17,467 nucleotides of DNA from Calditrichota bacterium (GTDB lineage: Bacteria; CLD3): positions 1 to 17,467 of the forward strand of contig QQUF01000031.1 in assembly GCA_008501735.1 (NCBI GenBank), written 5' to 3'. The position numbers and the translations under genes are program-made. Positions 6,894-14,640 of this stretch are shown piece by piece; positions within the stretch are counted from its first letter, which is position 1, and each line of letters starts with the position of its first letter. The notes under the pieces are model-generated. The model saw only the letters and a list, made by a program, of their open reading frames with translations. It did no database searches and was not told where the DNA came from.

Positions 6894-7913
6894 ATGTCAA
6901 AAATTACAATTGCACTTGATGTTATGGGAGGCGACAATGCTCCAACTGAACAAGTTATTGGAGCAGGGAAATTCACGAAGGAAGTTGAAAACTGCAAAGT
7001 TGTTCTTGTTGGGGATGAATCTGAAATCAAAAAAATATTAGATAAAAATCCTCACAACGCCTCACAAATTGAAATTTTGCACACAAGCGAATTTATCGGA
7101 AATGATGATTCGCCAAAGGAAGCAATTCGTTCAAAACCAAAGGCATCAATTCTTCTCGCTGCAGATTTAGTTGGTAAAAAAGAAGCAGATGCAGTTGTCA
7201 GTTCTGGCAATACAGGAGCTGTTATTCTTGCTTGTGCGAAAAAAGTTCCTAGAATTCCAGGAGTTTCACGAACAGCTTTATCAGCAATTTACCCAACGCA
7301 GAATAAATTGAACCGAAAAGACAGCCTTGCTTTGATGTTAGATGTTGGAGCGAATATTCATTGTGATGCGGAAGAACTTTTCCAATTTGCTTTAATGGGT
7401 TCTGCTTATTCAACTTCAATTCAGAAGGTCAAAGAACCTTTAGTTGGACTTCTGAATATGGGTTCGGAAAGTCACAAAGGAAATGATTCAATGGTTAATG
7501 CCCACAGGATTCTTTCGGAAAGTCCAAATATTAACTTTTACGGGAACATCGAGGGAAACAACCTTATGCAAGGAATTGTAGATGTTGTAGTTTGTGAGGG
7601 AATTATTGGAAACATCGCTCTGAAATCGGTTGAAGGGGTTGCGGAAGTCGCAAAGAATTTGACGAAACAAGCTTTTAAAGAAAGACTAATTTGGAAAATG
7701 GGAATTGCACTTTTGAGTGGTGGAATCAAACAGCTTAAAAATGCGACTGATTTTGCTGAATACGGTGGAGCACCGATTTTGGGGTTTTCAGGAATTTGTA
7801 TCAAAGCTCACGGAAGGTCAGGAAATAGGGCAATTAAAAATGCTCTCAAAGTAGCTGCTCAAGCTGTTCAAGACAAGGTCTGTGATAAAATTGAGGAAAA
7901 ATTAGAAGCTTAA
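6894..7913 (+). CDS. plsX: Phosphate acyltransferase PlsX
   Basis: PlsX converts acyl-ACP and phosphate into acyl-phosphate, which PlsY uses to make 1-acyl-glycerol-3-phosphate. This is the first committed step of phospholipid synthesis in most bacteria. The product is 339 residues, the usual length. Hallmarks in order are IALDVMGGDNAPTE at the N terminus, EILHTSEFIGNDDSPKEAIR, ADAVVSSGNTGAVILACAK (about 100-118), LMLDVGANIHCDAEEL, LLNMGSESHKGN, VVCEGIIGNIALKSVEG and the C-terminal GAPILGFSGICIKAHGRS. These are essentially the complete family signature. The start is supported by AAGGA upstream of the ATG. Upstream is an unknown 84-residue gene, and downstream is an OmpA gene with its own leader region. 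The common plsX-fabH pairing is therefore absent here. The enzyme is cytosolic and membrane-associated. Confidence 0.97.
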   Translation: MSKITIALDVMGGDNAPTEQVIGAGKFTKEVENCKVVLVGDESEIKKILDKNPHNASQIEILHTSEFIGNDDSPKEAIRSKPKASILLAADLVGKKEADAVVSSGNTGAVILACAKKVPRIPGVSRTALSAIYPTQNKLNRKDSLALMLDVGANIHCDAEELFQFALMGSAYSTSIQKVKEPLVGLLNMGSESHKGNDSMVNAHRILSESPNINFYGNIEGNNLMQGIVDVVVCEGIIGNIALKSVEGVAEVAKNLTKQAFKERLIWKMGIALLSGGIKQLKNATDFAEYGGAPILGFSGICIKAHGRSGNRAIKNALKVAAQAVQDKVCDKIEEKLEA

Positions 7914-8069
7914 AACTTTAACTTTGATTTGAGGAAACAACGAATTAATTTTGAAGCGTTTGTTAGGGGAATTTTTTTGTGGTAAAAAAATGTTTGTTTG
8001 AAGGCAATTTATAGTTGTTTTCGACTTTTAGTAGTTATTAAATCTCTAACAAATTTATAAGGTGGAAGT
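7914..8069. promoter_or_regulatory. plsX-ompA intergenic region with a weak promoter candidate
   Basis: A -35-like TTGTTT (8015-8020) and a -10-like TTAAAT (8038-8043) are 17 bases apart, which would give a short leader before the OmpA-family ATG. Each box matches the sigma70 consensus only partly. A clear Shine-Dalgarno, AAGGTGG, at 8059-8065 fixes the start at 8070. No convincing terminator for plsX was found, so readthrough is possible. Confidence 0.3.
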
Positions 8070-9452
8070 ATGCAACTCCTTATTACAATTTTCCTATTAA
8101 TTTTTATGGGCTTTGGGGAAACTGTGTTTTCTCAACAGCAAGATGACCATTTCAGAGTGGGTGCTTATGGTAGTTTACAAAAACTAATTGGAGACGATGC
8201 CGATTATAATGCGGTTCGTCCTCTTTTAGGTGTAAATTTAGGTTATAACTTTACACCTAAATATTCGATTGAATTAAGTTTCGGTTACGGCTGGAGTGTT
8301 CCACGTGACGAAAATGATTCTTTCCCTGCAAAATATTATACGAGATTGAATGACCCCAATTTTGATTACGAAACTACACTTTTTCCGCTAAACCTTAACT
8401 TCAAATACAACTTCCGAACGGATAAAAAATGGACTCCTTACGTTGTAGCTGGAACAGGAATGTTATTTTGGCATCTTAGCGATAATAAAAGTGGAAACAC
8501 TAAAGTTGGCTCGCAGAAAAATATTCTTGGAACTTTGGGTGGTGGAACAGAGTGGTTTTTTCACGAAAATTGGGCTTTAGATTTAAGCCTTAGGTATTCT
8601 CAACTTTTCGGTCAAGATGAAGATATGGCTGGTTACAATGATAAAAATAATGGTTTGCTTCAAACAAGAGCAGGACTGAATTTTTATTTCCAACCTTCTA
8701 AAGATTCTGATAGAGATGGAATTGTTAATTCAGAAGATGCTTGTCCGAACGAACCTGAGGACGTTGACGGCTTTGAAGACTTTGATGGTTGTCCAGAATC
8801 TGATAATGATAAAGACGGTTATTTAGATGCGGAAGACAAGTGTCCGAATTTGGCAGAAGATTTCGATGGTTTTGAAGATTCAGACGGTTGCCCTGACGAA
8901 GACAACGACAAAGATGGAATTCTTGATATTGCCGATAAATGTCCAAACGAAGCAGAAGATTTTGATGGTTTTGAGGATTCAGACGGTTGTCCTGATGTTG
9001 ACAACGACAAAGATGGAATTCTTGACGTTGCTGACAAATGTCCAAATGAAGCAGAAACTTTAAATGGCTTTGAAGATTCAGACGGTTGTCCTGATACGAA
9101 ACCACAAGTTGAGTTAAGCCCTGTTTTAGAGGATATTTATTTTGACAATGATAAGTTCGTTCTCAAAGGTGAAGCACTTGTTAAATTGAATAAATTGGTA
9201 AAAACCTTAAAAGATTTTACTGACATTGATGTTGAAATTGGTGGAAATACTGATAGTGTTGGAAGCTCTGAATACAACCAAGCACTTTCTGAAAGACGTG
9301 CAAATTCGGTTAAAGAATTCCTCATTAGAAATGGAATTTCAGCCATTAGAATTGAAACGAAAGGTTATGGCGAAGAAAATCCAATCGCTCCTAACAACAC
9401 TCCAGAAGGAAGAGCTAAAAACAGAAGAGTAACTGTAATACGAGTAAATTAA
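8070..9452 (+). CDS. OmpA-family outer-membrane protein with TSP3 calcium-binding linker
   Basis: The product is 460 residues. A signal peptide (about 1-22, ending ETVFSQ) is followed by an eight-strand-type beta barrel (about 24-210: FRVGAYGSLQKL, PLLGVNLGYNFTPKYSIELS, RAGLNFYFQ). Then come four 33-residue thrombospondin type-3 repeats (212-343) of the form DNDKDGxLDxxDKCPNxAED with FDGFEDSDGCPD, predicted to bind Ca2+ and form a stiff rod. The OmpA C-terminal domain (about 350-460) carries IYFDNDK, GNTDSVGSSEYNQALSERRA and GEENPIAPNNTPEGRAKNRR. Asp395 and Arg410 sit at the positions known to hold meso-diaminopimelate in this family. The protein should link outer membrane to peptidoglycan. 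The paired cysteines in each TSP3 unit suggest disulfides. It forms a single-gene unit: good Shine-Dalgarno before it, strong terminator after it. Confidence 0.95.
   Translation: MQLLITIFLLIFMGFGETVFSQQQDDHFRVGAYGSLQKLIGDDADYNAVRPLLGVNLGYNFTPKYSIELSFGYGWSVPRDENDSFPAKYYTRLNDPNFDYETTLFPLNLNFKYNFRTDKKWTPYVVAGTGMLFWHLSDNKSGNTKVGSQKNILGTLGGGTEWFFHENWALDLSLRYSQLFGQDEDMAGYNDKNNGLLQTRAGLNFYFQPSKDSDRDGIVNSEDACPNEPEDVDGFEDFDGCPESDNDKDGYLDAEDKCPNLAEDFDGFEDSDGCPDEDNDKDGILDIADKCPNEAEDFDGFEDSDGCPDVDNDKDGILDVADKCPNEAETLNGFEDSDGCPDTKPQVELSPVLEDIYFDNDKFVLKGEALVKLNKLVKTLKDFTDIDVEIGGNTDSVGSSEYNQALSERRANSVKEFLIRNGISAIRIETKGYGEENPIAPNNTPEGRAKNRRVTVIRVN
8703..9098 (+). repeat. Four in-frame 99-bp tandem repeats encoding TSP3 units
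   Basis: The units span 8703-8801, 8802-8900, 8901-8999 and 9000-9098, each coding for 33 residues. Units 3 and 4 differ at about 14 of 99 positions by hand count, and their first 24 bases are identical. Units 1 and 2 are more diverged. The pattern suggests recent duplication or gene conversion within the array and a site where repeat number could vary between strains. Confidence 0.85.
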
Positions 9453-9466
9453 GATTCAGTTTTTTG

Positions 9467-9498
9467 AAGCGGTGGTAATTTCTACAACCGCTTTTTTG
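9467..9498 (+). terminator. Intrinsic terminator of the OmpA-family gene
   Basis: AAGCGGT (9467-9473) pairs with ACCGCTT (9487-9493). An inner GTA/TAC pairing follows after one mismatch, and the loop is ATTTC. A run of six T residues starts at 9492 and overlaps the end of the stem. It lies 15 bases after the ompA-type stop codon. Confidence 0.88.
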
Positions 9499-9701
9499 TA
9501 TCTATTACTTTTAAAGATCATTATTCTCTTTCTAAAATTAAAAGAAAAAATTCCTTTTTAATTCTTTAGTAATTAAATTGTTTTAATCTTTTTTTAAATA
9601 ACTTTTATCGAACAATTCAAGGCTTTTGCATAAAAAAAGTGGGATTTGTGACGTAGGTTATTTTCTTTAGTCCAAGTTTTTGAGGTTAAGTAAATTTTAG
9701 T

Positions 9702-9705
9702 AGGA
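9702..9705 (+). promoter_or_regulatory. Shine-Dalgarno supporting a CTG start
   Basis: AGGA lies six bases before CTG at 9712-9714, an optimal distance. No ATG or GTG in this frame yields a usable leader: the frame is open back to 9694, after a stop at 9691-9693. The only other common-type start is TTG at 9757, which would remove the charged part of the signal peptide. Confidence 0.5.
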
Positions 9706-9711
9706 AAAACT

Positions 9712-11466
9712 CTGAATACTTCAATCAAATTTATAAAATCAAATATAGGCTTTGCTTTGGCTCTCGGACTTTTGATTTTGGGCAATTGTTCTGAAAAGCC
9801 AAAAGAAAAAAGTGTAGAAATTACAAAGGAAATCCAACAACCTTCTGAAACCCAGACAAAACCTAAATTCAAAAATGTCGCTTCACAAGTTGGTTTAGAT
9901 TTCAAAAATCTTAACGGTGAAGAACTAAAAAAGATTTTCTTAATTGAATCAGAAGCTGGTGGTTGTGCTTTTTTAGACTTTAATAATGACAGTTTCTTAG
10001 ATGTTTACCTAACAAATGGGACTTTTTTAAACGGTGAAACAAACGGTGGAAATCGACTTTACAAAAATAATGGAAATGGAACTTTCACAGATGTCAGTGA
10101 AAGTTCAGGAAGTGATTCCAAAAGTTGGTCGATGGGAGTTGCAGCAGCAGATTACGACTCTGATGGCGATTTAGACATTTACGTTACAAACTATGGTGAA
10201 AACCAACTTTACCAAAATAACGGTGATGAAACTTTTTCGGAGGTTGGAAAAGAAGCTGGAATTAATGTCGGAGGTTGGAGTACTGGAGCAGCCTTTGGAG
10301 ATTACGATAACGACGGTGATTTGGATTTATATGTTGCAAATTATGTAAGTTTTGTTCCTGATAAAACTCCCAAACCAGGTGAAACAAAGTTTGGCAAATG
10401 GAAAGGAGTAGATGTTATTGTTGGTCCTCAAGGGCTTGAAGGCGAATCAGATAATTTCTTTGAAAATAATGGCGATGGAACTTTTACTGAAAAAACAAAA
10501 GAAGCAAATTTGCTAGGTGGTGAAAAGTTTTATGGCTTTTCAGTCGTTTGGCAAGACTTGAACGGAGATGGTTGGTTGGACCTTTACATTGCAAATGACT
10601 CGACTCCAAACTTTATTTATTTTAATCAGAAAGACAAAACTTTCCAAGAAAGTGGAATTATTAGCGGAGTCGCTTACAACGAAGATGGAAAAGAGCAAGC
10701 AGGAATGGGAGTTTCAATTGGAGATTTTAATTCGGATTCAAAGCCTGATATTTTTGTAACAAATTTTTCTGATGACACAAATACTCTTTACCAAAATGAT
10801 GGAAAAGGCTTTTTCTCTGATGTAACTTTCCAAACAGGACTTGGCGAAAGTTCATTAAAATATTTGAGCTGGGGAACTGGATTTGCTGATTTTGACAATG
10901 ACGGTGATGAAGATATTTTTATTTCCAATGGACACATTTACCCTGAAGCAGAAAAGTTTAATTTTAACACTAAGTTTTTTCAAGAAAATCAAATTTATGA
11001 AAATCTTGGGAATTCTACTTTCAAAGATGTTTCTTCTTTGGTTGGTTTAAGTGAAAAAAAATCAAGTCGTGGGGCATCTTTTGGAGATTTTAACAATGAC
11101 GGAAATATTGATGTTTTGGTTTTGAACTTAAATGATTTACCTTCGCTTTACCAAAATGAAAATTTAAATGGAAACAACTTCATTTCCGTGCAATTAGTTG
11201 GCGAAGGGAAGAATACTTTTGCCGTTGGTTCTTTAGTAGAAATTTATGCAAACGGAGTTTATTCACAGAAGTGCATCAAGTCAGGCTCAAGTTTTCTATC
11301 ACAAAACGATTACAGGCTTCATTTTGGAGTCGGAAAAAATAAAATAATTGACAAAATTGTTGTAAATTGGGCAACGACCAATAAAAAAACAGTTTTTGAG
11401 CAAGTTAACTCAAACTCTTTTGTCAAAATCTATGCAAATGACAAAATCGAAGTTAAAGCTATTTAG
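9712..11466 (+). CDS. CRTAC1-like lipoprotein with FG-GAP propeller and ASPIC/UnbV domain
   Basis: The probable product is 584 residues from CTG at 9712 (569 if TTG at 9757 is used). The upstream start gives a full lipoprotein leader, NTSIKFIKSNIGFALALGLL then ILGNC, with Cys26 the likely lipidated residue. Seven blades carry the calcium-type loop D-x-[DN]-x-D-x-x-x-D followed by a hydrophobic strand: FLDFNNDSFLDVYLTN, ADYDSDGDLDIYVTN, GDYDNDGDLDLYVAN, QDLNGDGWLDLYIAN, GDFNSDSKPDIFVTN, ADFDNDGDEDIFISN and GDFNNDGNIDVLVLN. That number fits an integrin-like seven-bladed propeller. The C terminus is an ASPIC/UnbV domain (VGSLVEIYANG, KSGSSFLSQNDYRLHFGVG). The family is exported and often surface-linked, and its molecular role is poorly known. 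A barrel gene follows 16 bases later and a PD40 lipoprotein after that, suggesting one operon. The lipobox has Asn before Cys, which is unusual. Confidence 0.85.
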   Translation: MNTSIKFIKSNIGFALALGLLILGNCSEKPKEKSVEITKEIQQPSETQTKPKFKNVASQVGLDFKNLNGEELKKIFLIESEAGGCAFLDFNNDSFLDVYLTNGTFLNGETNGGNRLYKNNGNGTFTDVSESSGSDSKSWSMGVAAADYDSDGDLDIYVTNYGENQLYQNNGDETFSEVGKEAGINVGGWSTGAAFGDYDNDGDLDLYVANYVSFVPDKTPKPGETKFGKWKGVDVIVGPQGLEGESDNFFENNGDGTFTEKTKEANLLGGEKFYGFSVVWQDLNGDGWLDLYIANDSTPNFIYFNQKDKTFQESGIISGVAYNEDGKEQAGMGVSIGDFNSDSKPDIFVTNFSDDTNTLYQNDGKGFFSDVTFQTGLGESSLKYLSWGTGFADFDNDGDEDIFISNGHIYPEAEKFNFNTKFFQENQIYENLGNSTFKDVSSLVGLSEKKSSRGASFGDFNNDGNIDVLVLNLNDLPSLYQNENLNGNNFISVQLVGEGKNTFAVGSLVEIYANGVYSQKCIKSGSSFLSQNDYRLHFGVGKNKIIDKIVVNWATTNKKTVFEQVNSNSFVKIYANDKIEVKAI

Positions 11467-11482
11467 TAGTAGGTTTAAGCAA

Positions 11483-12607
11483 ATGAAAAAAATAAATTTT
11501 ACCTTTTTACTCCTTTCAATCTTGGTTTTTGCGAGTGTACAAAAGTCATTAGCAAAAAAAGTTACTGGTTTTAAATGGAATGATGTTCGTGCAATTGGAA
11601 TGGGAAATACTTCAATTGCAAATGACTCGTACAGAGGTACTTTCATATACAATCCAGCCCTTCTTAAATATACTCAAGAAAGTAGATGGGAATTTGTTAA
11701 TGCACACTTTAGCTTAAGTCAAAACTATCGCCCTTTCTTTGATTTCTTAGATGAGAATAGAAATGACCTTTCAAATTTTCCCGCTGCTTCAAATACAACT
11801 CAACAGAGCCTTGTTGATGAATTCGATTCGTTTACAAATCAGGCTGAGGCTACAAATGCTGGCTTTATGATTCTTTATACCAAAAAAGATTTTGCTCACG
11901 CATTTTTAATTGAATCGAAATTTTCCATTCAAGGGCAAAATGGAAACGTACAATCAAATACTCCAATTTCAATTACAACAACGGCACAAGTTGATTATAC
12001 TTTTATTTTTGGGAAATCTCACAGACTTTTCCAAGATTTGACAATGGGTTACAATGTTAAACCATTTTTTCGTCAAATCTCAGTAACAAGCGGTGACACA
12101 ACAAATAGCTTTTACCGTTCTCCTTTTAGTTATGCAAATGACGGTTTCTCTTGGAAACCTGGGATTTCGACTGATTTAGGTTTAACTTTTAAACCTGGTC
12201 TTGCAATGCGTGAGAGATTGACTTTTGCACTTGTTTGGCAAGATGTTTTGGGAAGTTATGACGGAAATAGAATTCAAGATAACTTGATAGCTGGAATTGG
12301 TTTTAAAGCAACGAAAAAACTAACAATACTCGCTGAATATGAAGACATTTTAAATGACAATAATTTAAGTGATGGTTCGAATCGTGAGTTCTTAGACCAC
12401 GTTAGGCTTGGAGTTGAACTTTTCGGACATTGGCACAGAGCAAGAATTGGTGTCTTGAACCAACGTTTTACTTTTGGCTTCGGATTGCATTTCTGGGGAA
12501 TGAAATTCGAATACGCTTTTGCAGCAAGGAATAACTTTAACGGAATTCAAGCCGATAAAGGAAATCCAATCCACTTACTTGAAATGAGAACAAACTTCGG
12601 GAATTAA
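11483..12607 (+). CDS. PorV/FadL-like outer-membrane beta-barrel protein
   Basis: The product is 374 residues. I chose the ATG at 11483, which follows AGGT near 11471 and opens a signal peptide, MKKINFTFLLLSILVFASVQ then KSLAK. The longer frame starting at 11396 would overlap the previous gene by about 70 bases and bury the leader. The mature N terminus, DVRAIGMGNTSIANDSYRGTFIYNPALL, is the conserved opening of PorV/PorQ/UPF0164-type barrels, where RAIGMG is followed by an aspartate-containing loop and a YNPA motif. Alternating strands follow to the end, for example ERLTFALVWQDVLG, KLTILAEYEDILND, HVRLGVELFGHWHRARIGVL and FTFGFGLHFWGMKFEYAFAARNNF. It is an outer-membrane protein of unknown cargo. 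Its stop is one base before the next gene's ATG (TAA-A-ATG), so the two are almost certainly translated together. Confidence 0.85.
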   Translation: MKKINFTFLLLSILVFASVQKSLAKKVTGFKWNDVRAIGMGNTSIANDSYRGTFIYNPALLKYTQESRWEFVNAHFSLSQNYRPFFDFLDENRNDLSNFPAASNTTQQSLVDEFDSFTNQAEATNAGFMILYTKKDFAHAFLIESKFSIQGQNGNVQSNTPISITTTAQVDYTFIFGKSHRLFQDLTMGYNVKPFFRQISVTSGDTTNSFYRSPFSYANDGFSWKPGISTDLGLTFKPGLAMRERLTFALVWQDVLGSYDGNRIQDNLIAGIGFKATKKLTILAEYEDILNDNNLSDGSNREFLDHVRLGVELFGHWHRARIGVLNQRFTFGFGLHFWGMKFEYAFAARNNFNGIQADKGNPIHLLEMRTNFGN

Positions 12608-12608
12608 A

Positions 12609-14573
12609 ATGAATTTTTTAAAAATTTTCGTTCTATTGACATTCGTTGTTGGATGTTCATCTTTTGGTGGAGGTTTCACGAGCCACAAACAAAGATTGCC
12701 TAAATCGGACTTGAGACAACTTTACACTCATCCAGCTTTAGACATTGAACCAACTTGGGCTCCAACTGGAAACAAAGTTGCTTTCGCTTCTGACAGAGAC
12801 GGGAACTTTGACATTTGGGTAATCAATTACGAAGGTGAATTAGAACAAATTACAAGAACGTCTAAAAAATATGAAACTTCACCTGATTGGTCTGATGATG
12901 GCAGAAGCATTGTCTATGAAGTTTCTGATGGAAAAAAATCATACCTTGAAATCTACACTGTAACTTCTGGGAAAACTAAAAAATTATCAGATAAACTAGG
13001 TAATTGTTACGACCCTGTTTGGTCACCTGATAGTAAAGAAATTGCTTTTGTCTCAGATATGAGTGGAAATTTGGATATTTGGATTTATGAAATTGGTTCT
13101 GAGCAATTGACTCAAGTAACTAATACAGAAGATGAAGAAATTACACCTTGTTGGTCTCCAGATGGAAGTGAACTTGTCTTTGCGAGAAAAATTGATGGAG
13201 CTTTTAGCTTAGTTTTAGTTGATCCAGCTGACCGTGACGAAACTTATTTGACAAACAGCCTTGGAGATGATACAGAACCAAGCTGGTCTCCAAACGGAAA
13301 AGAAATTTACTTTACTTCGGAGCGTAGAGGTGAAAGAGGGCTTTGGAAGTTTCTTTTTCAAACAAGAAAATCTTACCCTGTAAAATCTTCTGCGGAAATT
13401 AATTCAAGTCCTGATATTTCAATTGATGGTGCAAGGATTGCTTTCAATAGTAATAGAGGTGGTTCACAAGATATTTGGATTTATAGTCCAAGTGGAATGC
13501 TTGGTTTAGTTCTTCCTGACGGCGTAGAAAAAGATTCGTCAAAGGTTTGGAGTTTTCCAGGAATGAAACATCATTACTACGAAAACAAAGGGCATAGTTT
13601 TGGAATTATGGCTTTCCCGAATTTGGATTATATTCCTGCACAACTTACAAATTCAAGAATGCCTGAAATGAATCCTCAGTGGTCAAGTAATGGTGAAAAG
13701 ATAATTTACCAATCTGCAACAAGTGGAAGATTTCAAGTTTGGGAGATTTCACCAAATGGGACTGAAGAGAGGTCAATTACGCGAAATTTCAATAATAAAC
13801 AAACTCAGCCAGTAATTTCACCGAATGGAAAATTGATAGCATACTATTCAAATAAAGATCGTTACGGAGCACTTTGGGTGTTGAATTTAGAAACAAATTA
13901 TACTCAAAAAATTGATTTGATAGGTAATGTCTCACCTGCTTCTTTTTCATTCTCACCAGATGGGTCAAAAGTTTGTTATGATTCTTACTACGATGCACAA
14001 AGGGATATTTGGATTGCAGACGTTCAAGCAGATACTTTGACACAGATTACAATTTCAAGAGATGAAGATAAAGCACCTGTTTGGTCTCCAGATGGAAATA
14101 GAATTGCTTTCCTTTCAAACCGATATGGCGTTTTCAATATTTATATCATTGATGCAACGACTTTGGAAATTATCGAATTAACAAAGTCAAAATATGACAT
14201 TAGTGATATTTCTTGGTCTTACGACGGTGAATACATTGCTTATACTAGAAAAGAACCTGACAATTACGAAATCTTTACGATAAACTCTCGTACAAAAAAG
14301 GTAAACAGAATTACAAAAGATAAATCTCACGATTTTTTACCGAGCTTTTCACCCGACGGAAATAAAATTGTTTTCCATTCAAACCGAAGTAATAAAGAGG
14401 CACTTTGGGTTAAGTTTTTGGATAGTGGGAATGTTAAGCAATTAAGTTTTGATGTTGCAAGCGAAAAGCCTGTAAGTTGGCATCCAAATAGCAGCGAGTT
14501 GGTTTTTGACTCTTATCTTTCAGGCAACAGCGATATTTGGTTAGTCAAAGTTATTGACTCTGTAGGGAATTAA
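12609..14573 (+). CDS. TolB-like lipoprotein with 13 PD40 propeller repeats
   Basis: The product is 654 residues. The leader MNFLKIFVLLTFVVGC ends in a good lipobox, VVGC, with Cys16 lipidated. I count 13 PD40/WD40-like units of the form W-S-P-D-G-x-x-I-x-F-x-S-x-x-x-G-x-x-D-I-W. Six lie at about 46-295 and seven at about 352-648. They are separated by a distinct insertion of about 57 residues (296-352, SGMLGLVLPDG.. to ..LTNSR) that lacks the motif. Six plus seven suits two consecutive propellers. TolB of the Tol-Pal system has one propeller plus an N-terminal domain, which is absent here, so this is a relative and not TolB itself. It probably sits at the outer membrane as a docking protein. 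It is coupled to the barrel gene upstream, with one base between them, and has no obvious terminator after it. Confidence 0.85.
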   Translation: MNFLKIFVLLTFVVGCSSFGGGFTSHKQRLPKSDLRQLYTHPALDIEPTWAPTGNKVAFASDRDGNFDIWVINYEGELEQITRTSKKYETSPDWSDDGRSIVYEVSDGKKSYLEIYTVTSGKTKKLSDKLGNCYDPVWSPDSKEIAFVSDMSGNLDIWIYEIGSEQLTQVTNTEDEEITPCWSPDGSELVFARKIDGAFSLVLVDPADRDETYLTNSLGDDTEPSWSPNGKEIYFTSERRGERGLWKFLFQTRKSYPVKSSAEINSSPDISIDGARIAFNSNRGGSQDIWIYSPSGMLGLVLPDGVEKDSSKVWSFPGMKHHYYENKGHSFGIMAFPNLDYIPAQLTNSRMPEMNPQWSSNGEKIIYQSATSGRFQVWEISPNGTEERSITRNFNNKQTQPVISPNGKLIAYYSNKDRYGALWVLNLETNYTQKIDLIGNVSPASFSFSPDGSKVCYDSYYDAQRDIWIADVQADTLTQITISRDEDKAPVWSPDGNRIAFLSNRYGVFNIYIIDATTLEIIELTKSKYDISDISWSYDGEYIAYTRKEPDNYEIFTINSRTKKVNRITKDKSHDFLPSFSPDGNKIVFHSNRSNKEALWVKFLDSGNVKQLSFDVASEKPVSWHPNSSELVFDSYLSGNSDIWLVKVIDSVGN

Positions 14574-14580
14574 TTTAAAA

Positions 14581-14608
14581 TTGACAAGTTCAAAAAAATT
14601 ATTATTTT
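14581..14608 (+). promoter_or_regulatory. Candidate sigma70-type promoter for the ATPase/HD-GYP operon
   Basis: A perfect -35 hexamer, TTGACA, at 14581-14586 is followed 16 bases later by TATTTT (14603-14608), a four-of-six -10 match. This gives a leader of about 25 bases containing GAGG at 14628-14631 before the ATG at 14641. It is plausible given position, but AT-rich spacers make chance matches common. Confidence 0.4.
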
Positions 14609-14640
14609 TATTAGCTGAATACGAATCGAGGATTAATTAA

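Larger units (their letters stand above)
9453..9711. promoter_or_regulatory. Intergenic region before the lipoprotein cassette
   Basis: Apart from the terminator at 9467-9498, this stretch is AT-rich and has no convincing gene on either strand. It should contain the promoter of the three-gene cassette that follows, but I could not pick a well-spaced -35/-10 pair. The Shine-Dalgarno AGGA at 9702-9705 marks its right end. The open frame on the minus strand here (9594-9905) runs into the lipoprotein gene antisense and is judged a shadow. Confidence 0.35.

Noticed and set aside
7921-7975. Imperfect AACAACG/CGTTTGTT pairing followed by a T run, as a plsX terminator
   Set aside because: The pairing needs a bulge and the T run is separated from it by several bases.
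8703-9098. Regular 99-base periodicity that could suggest a CRISPR-like array
   Set aside because: The repeats are in frame, have no unique spacers and encode TSP3 calcium-binding units.
8725-9105. 126-residue open frame on the minus strand across the TSP3 repeats
   Set aside because: It is antisense to a well-supported OmpA domain array. Its repetitive Gln/Asn/Leu-rich sequence is simply the complement of the repeats.
9594-9905. 103-residue minus-strand frame before and within the CRTAC1-like gene
   Set aside because: Half of it is antisense to the lipoprotein. It has no recognisable motif and no Shine-Dalgarno.
11396-11482. Longer N terminus for the barrel protein starting inside the upstream gene
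   Set aside because: It would put about 29 charged residues before a good signal peptide and overlap the lipoprotein's coding end. The ATG at 11483 fits better.
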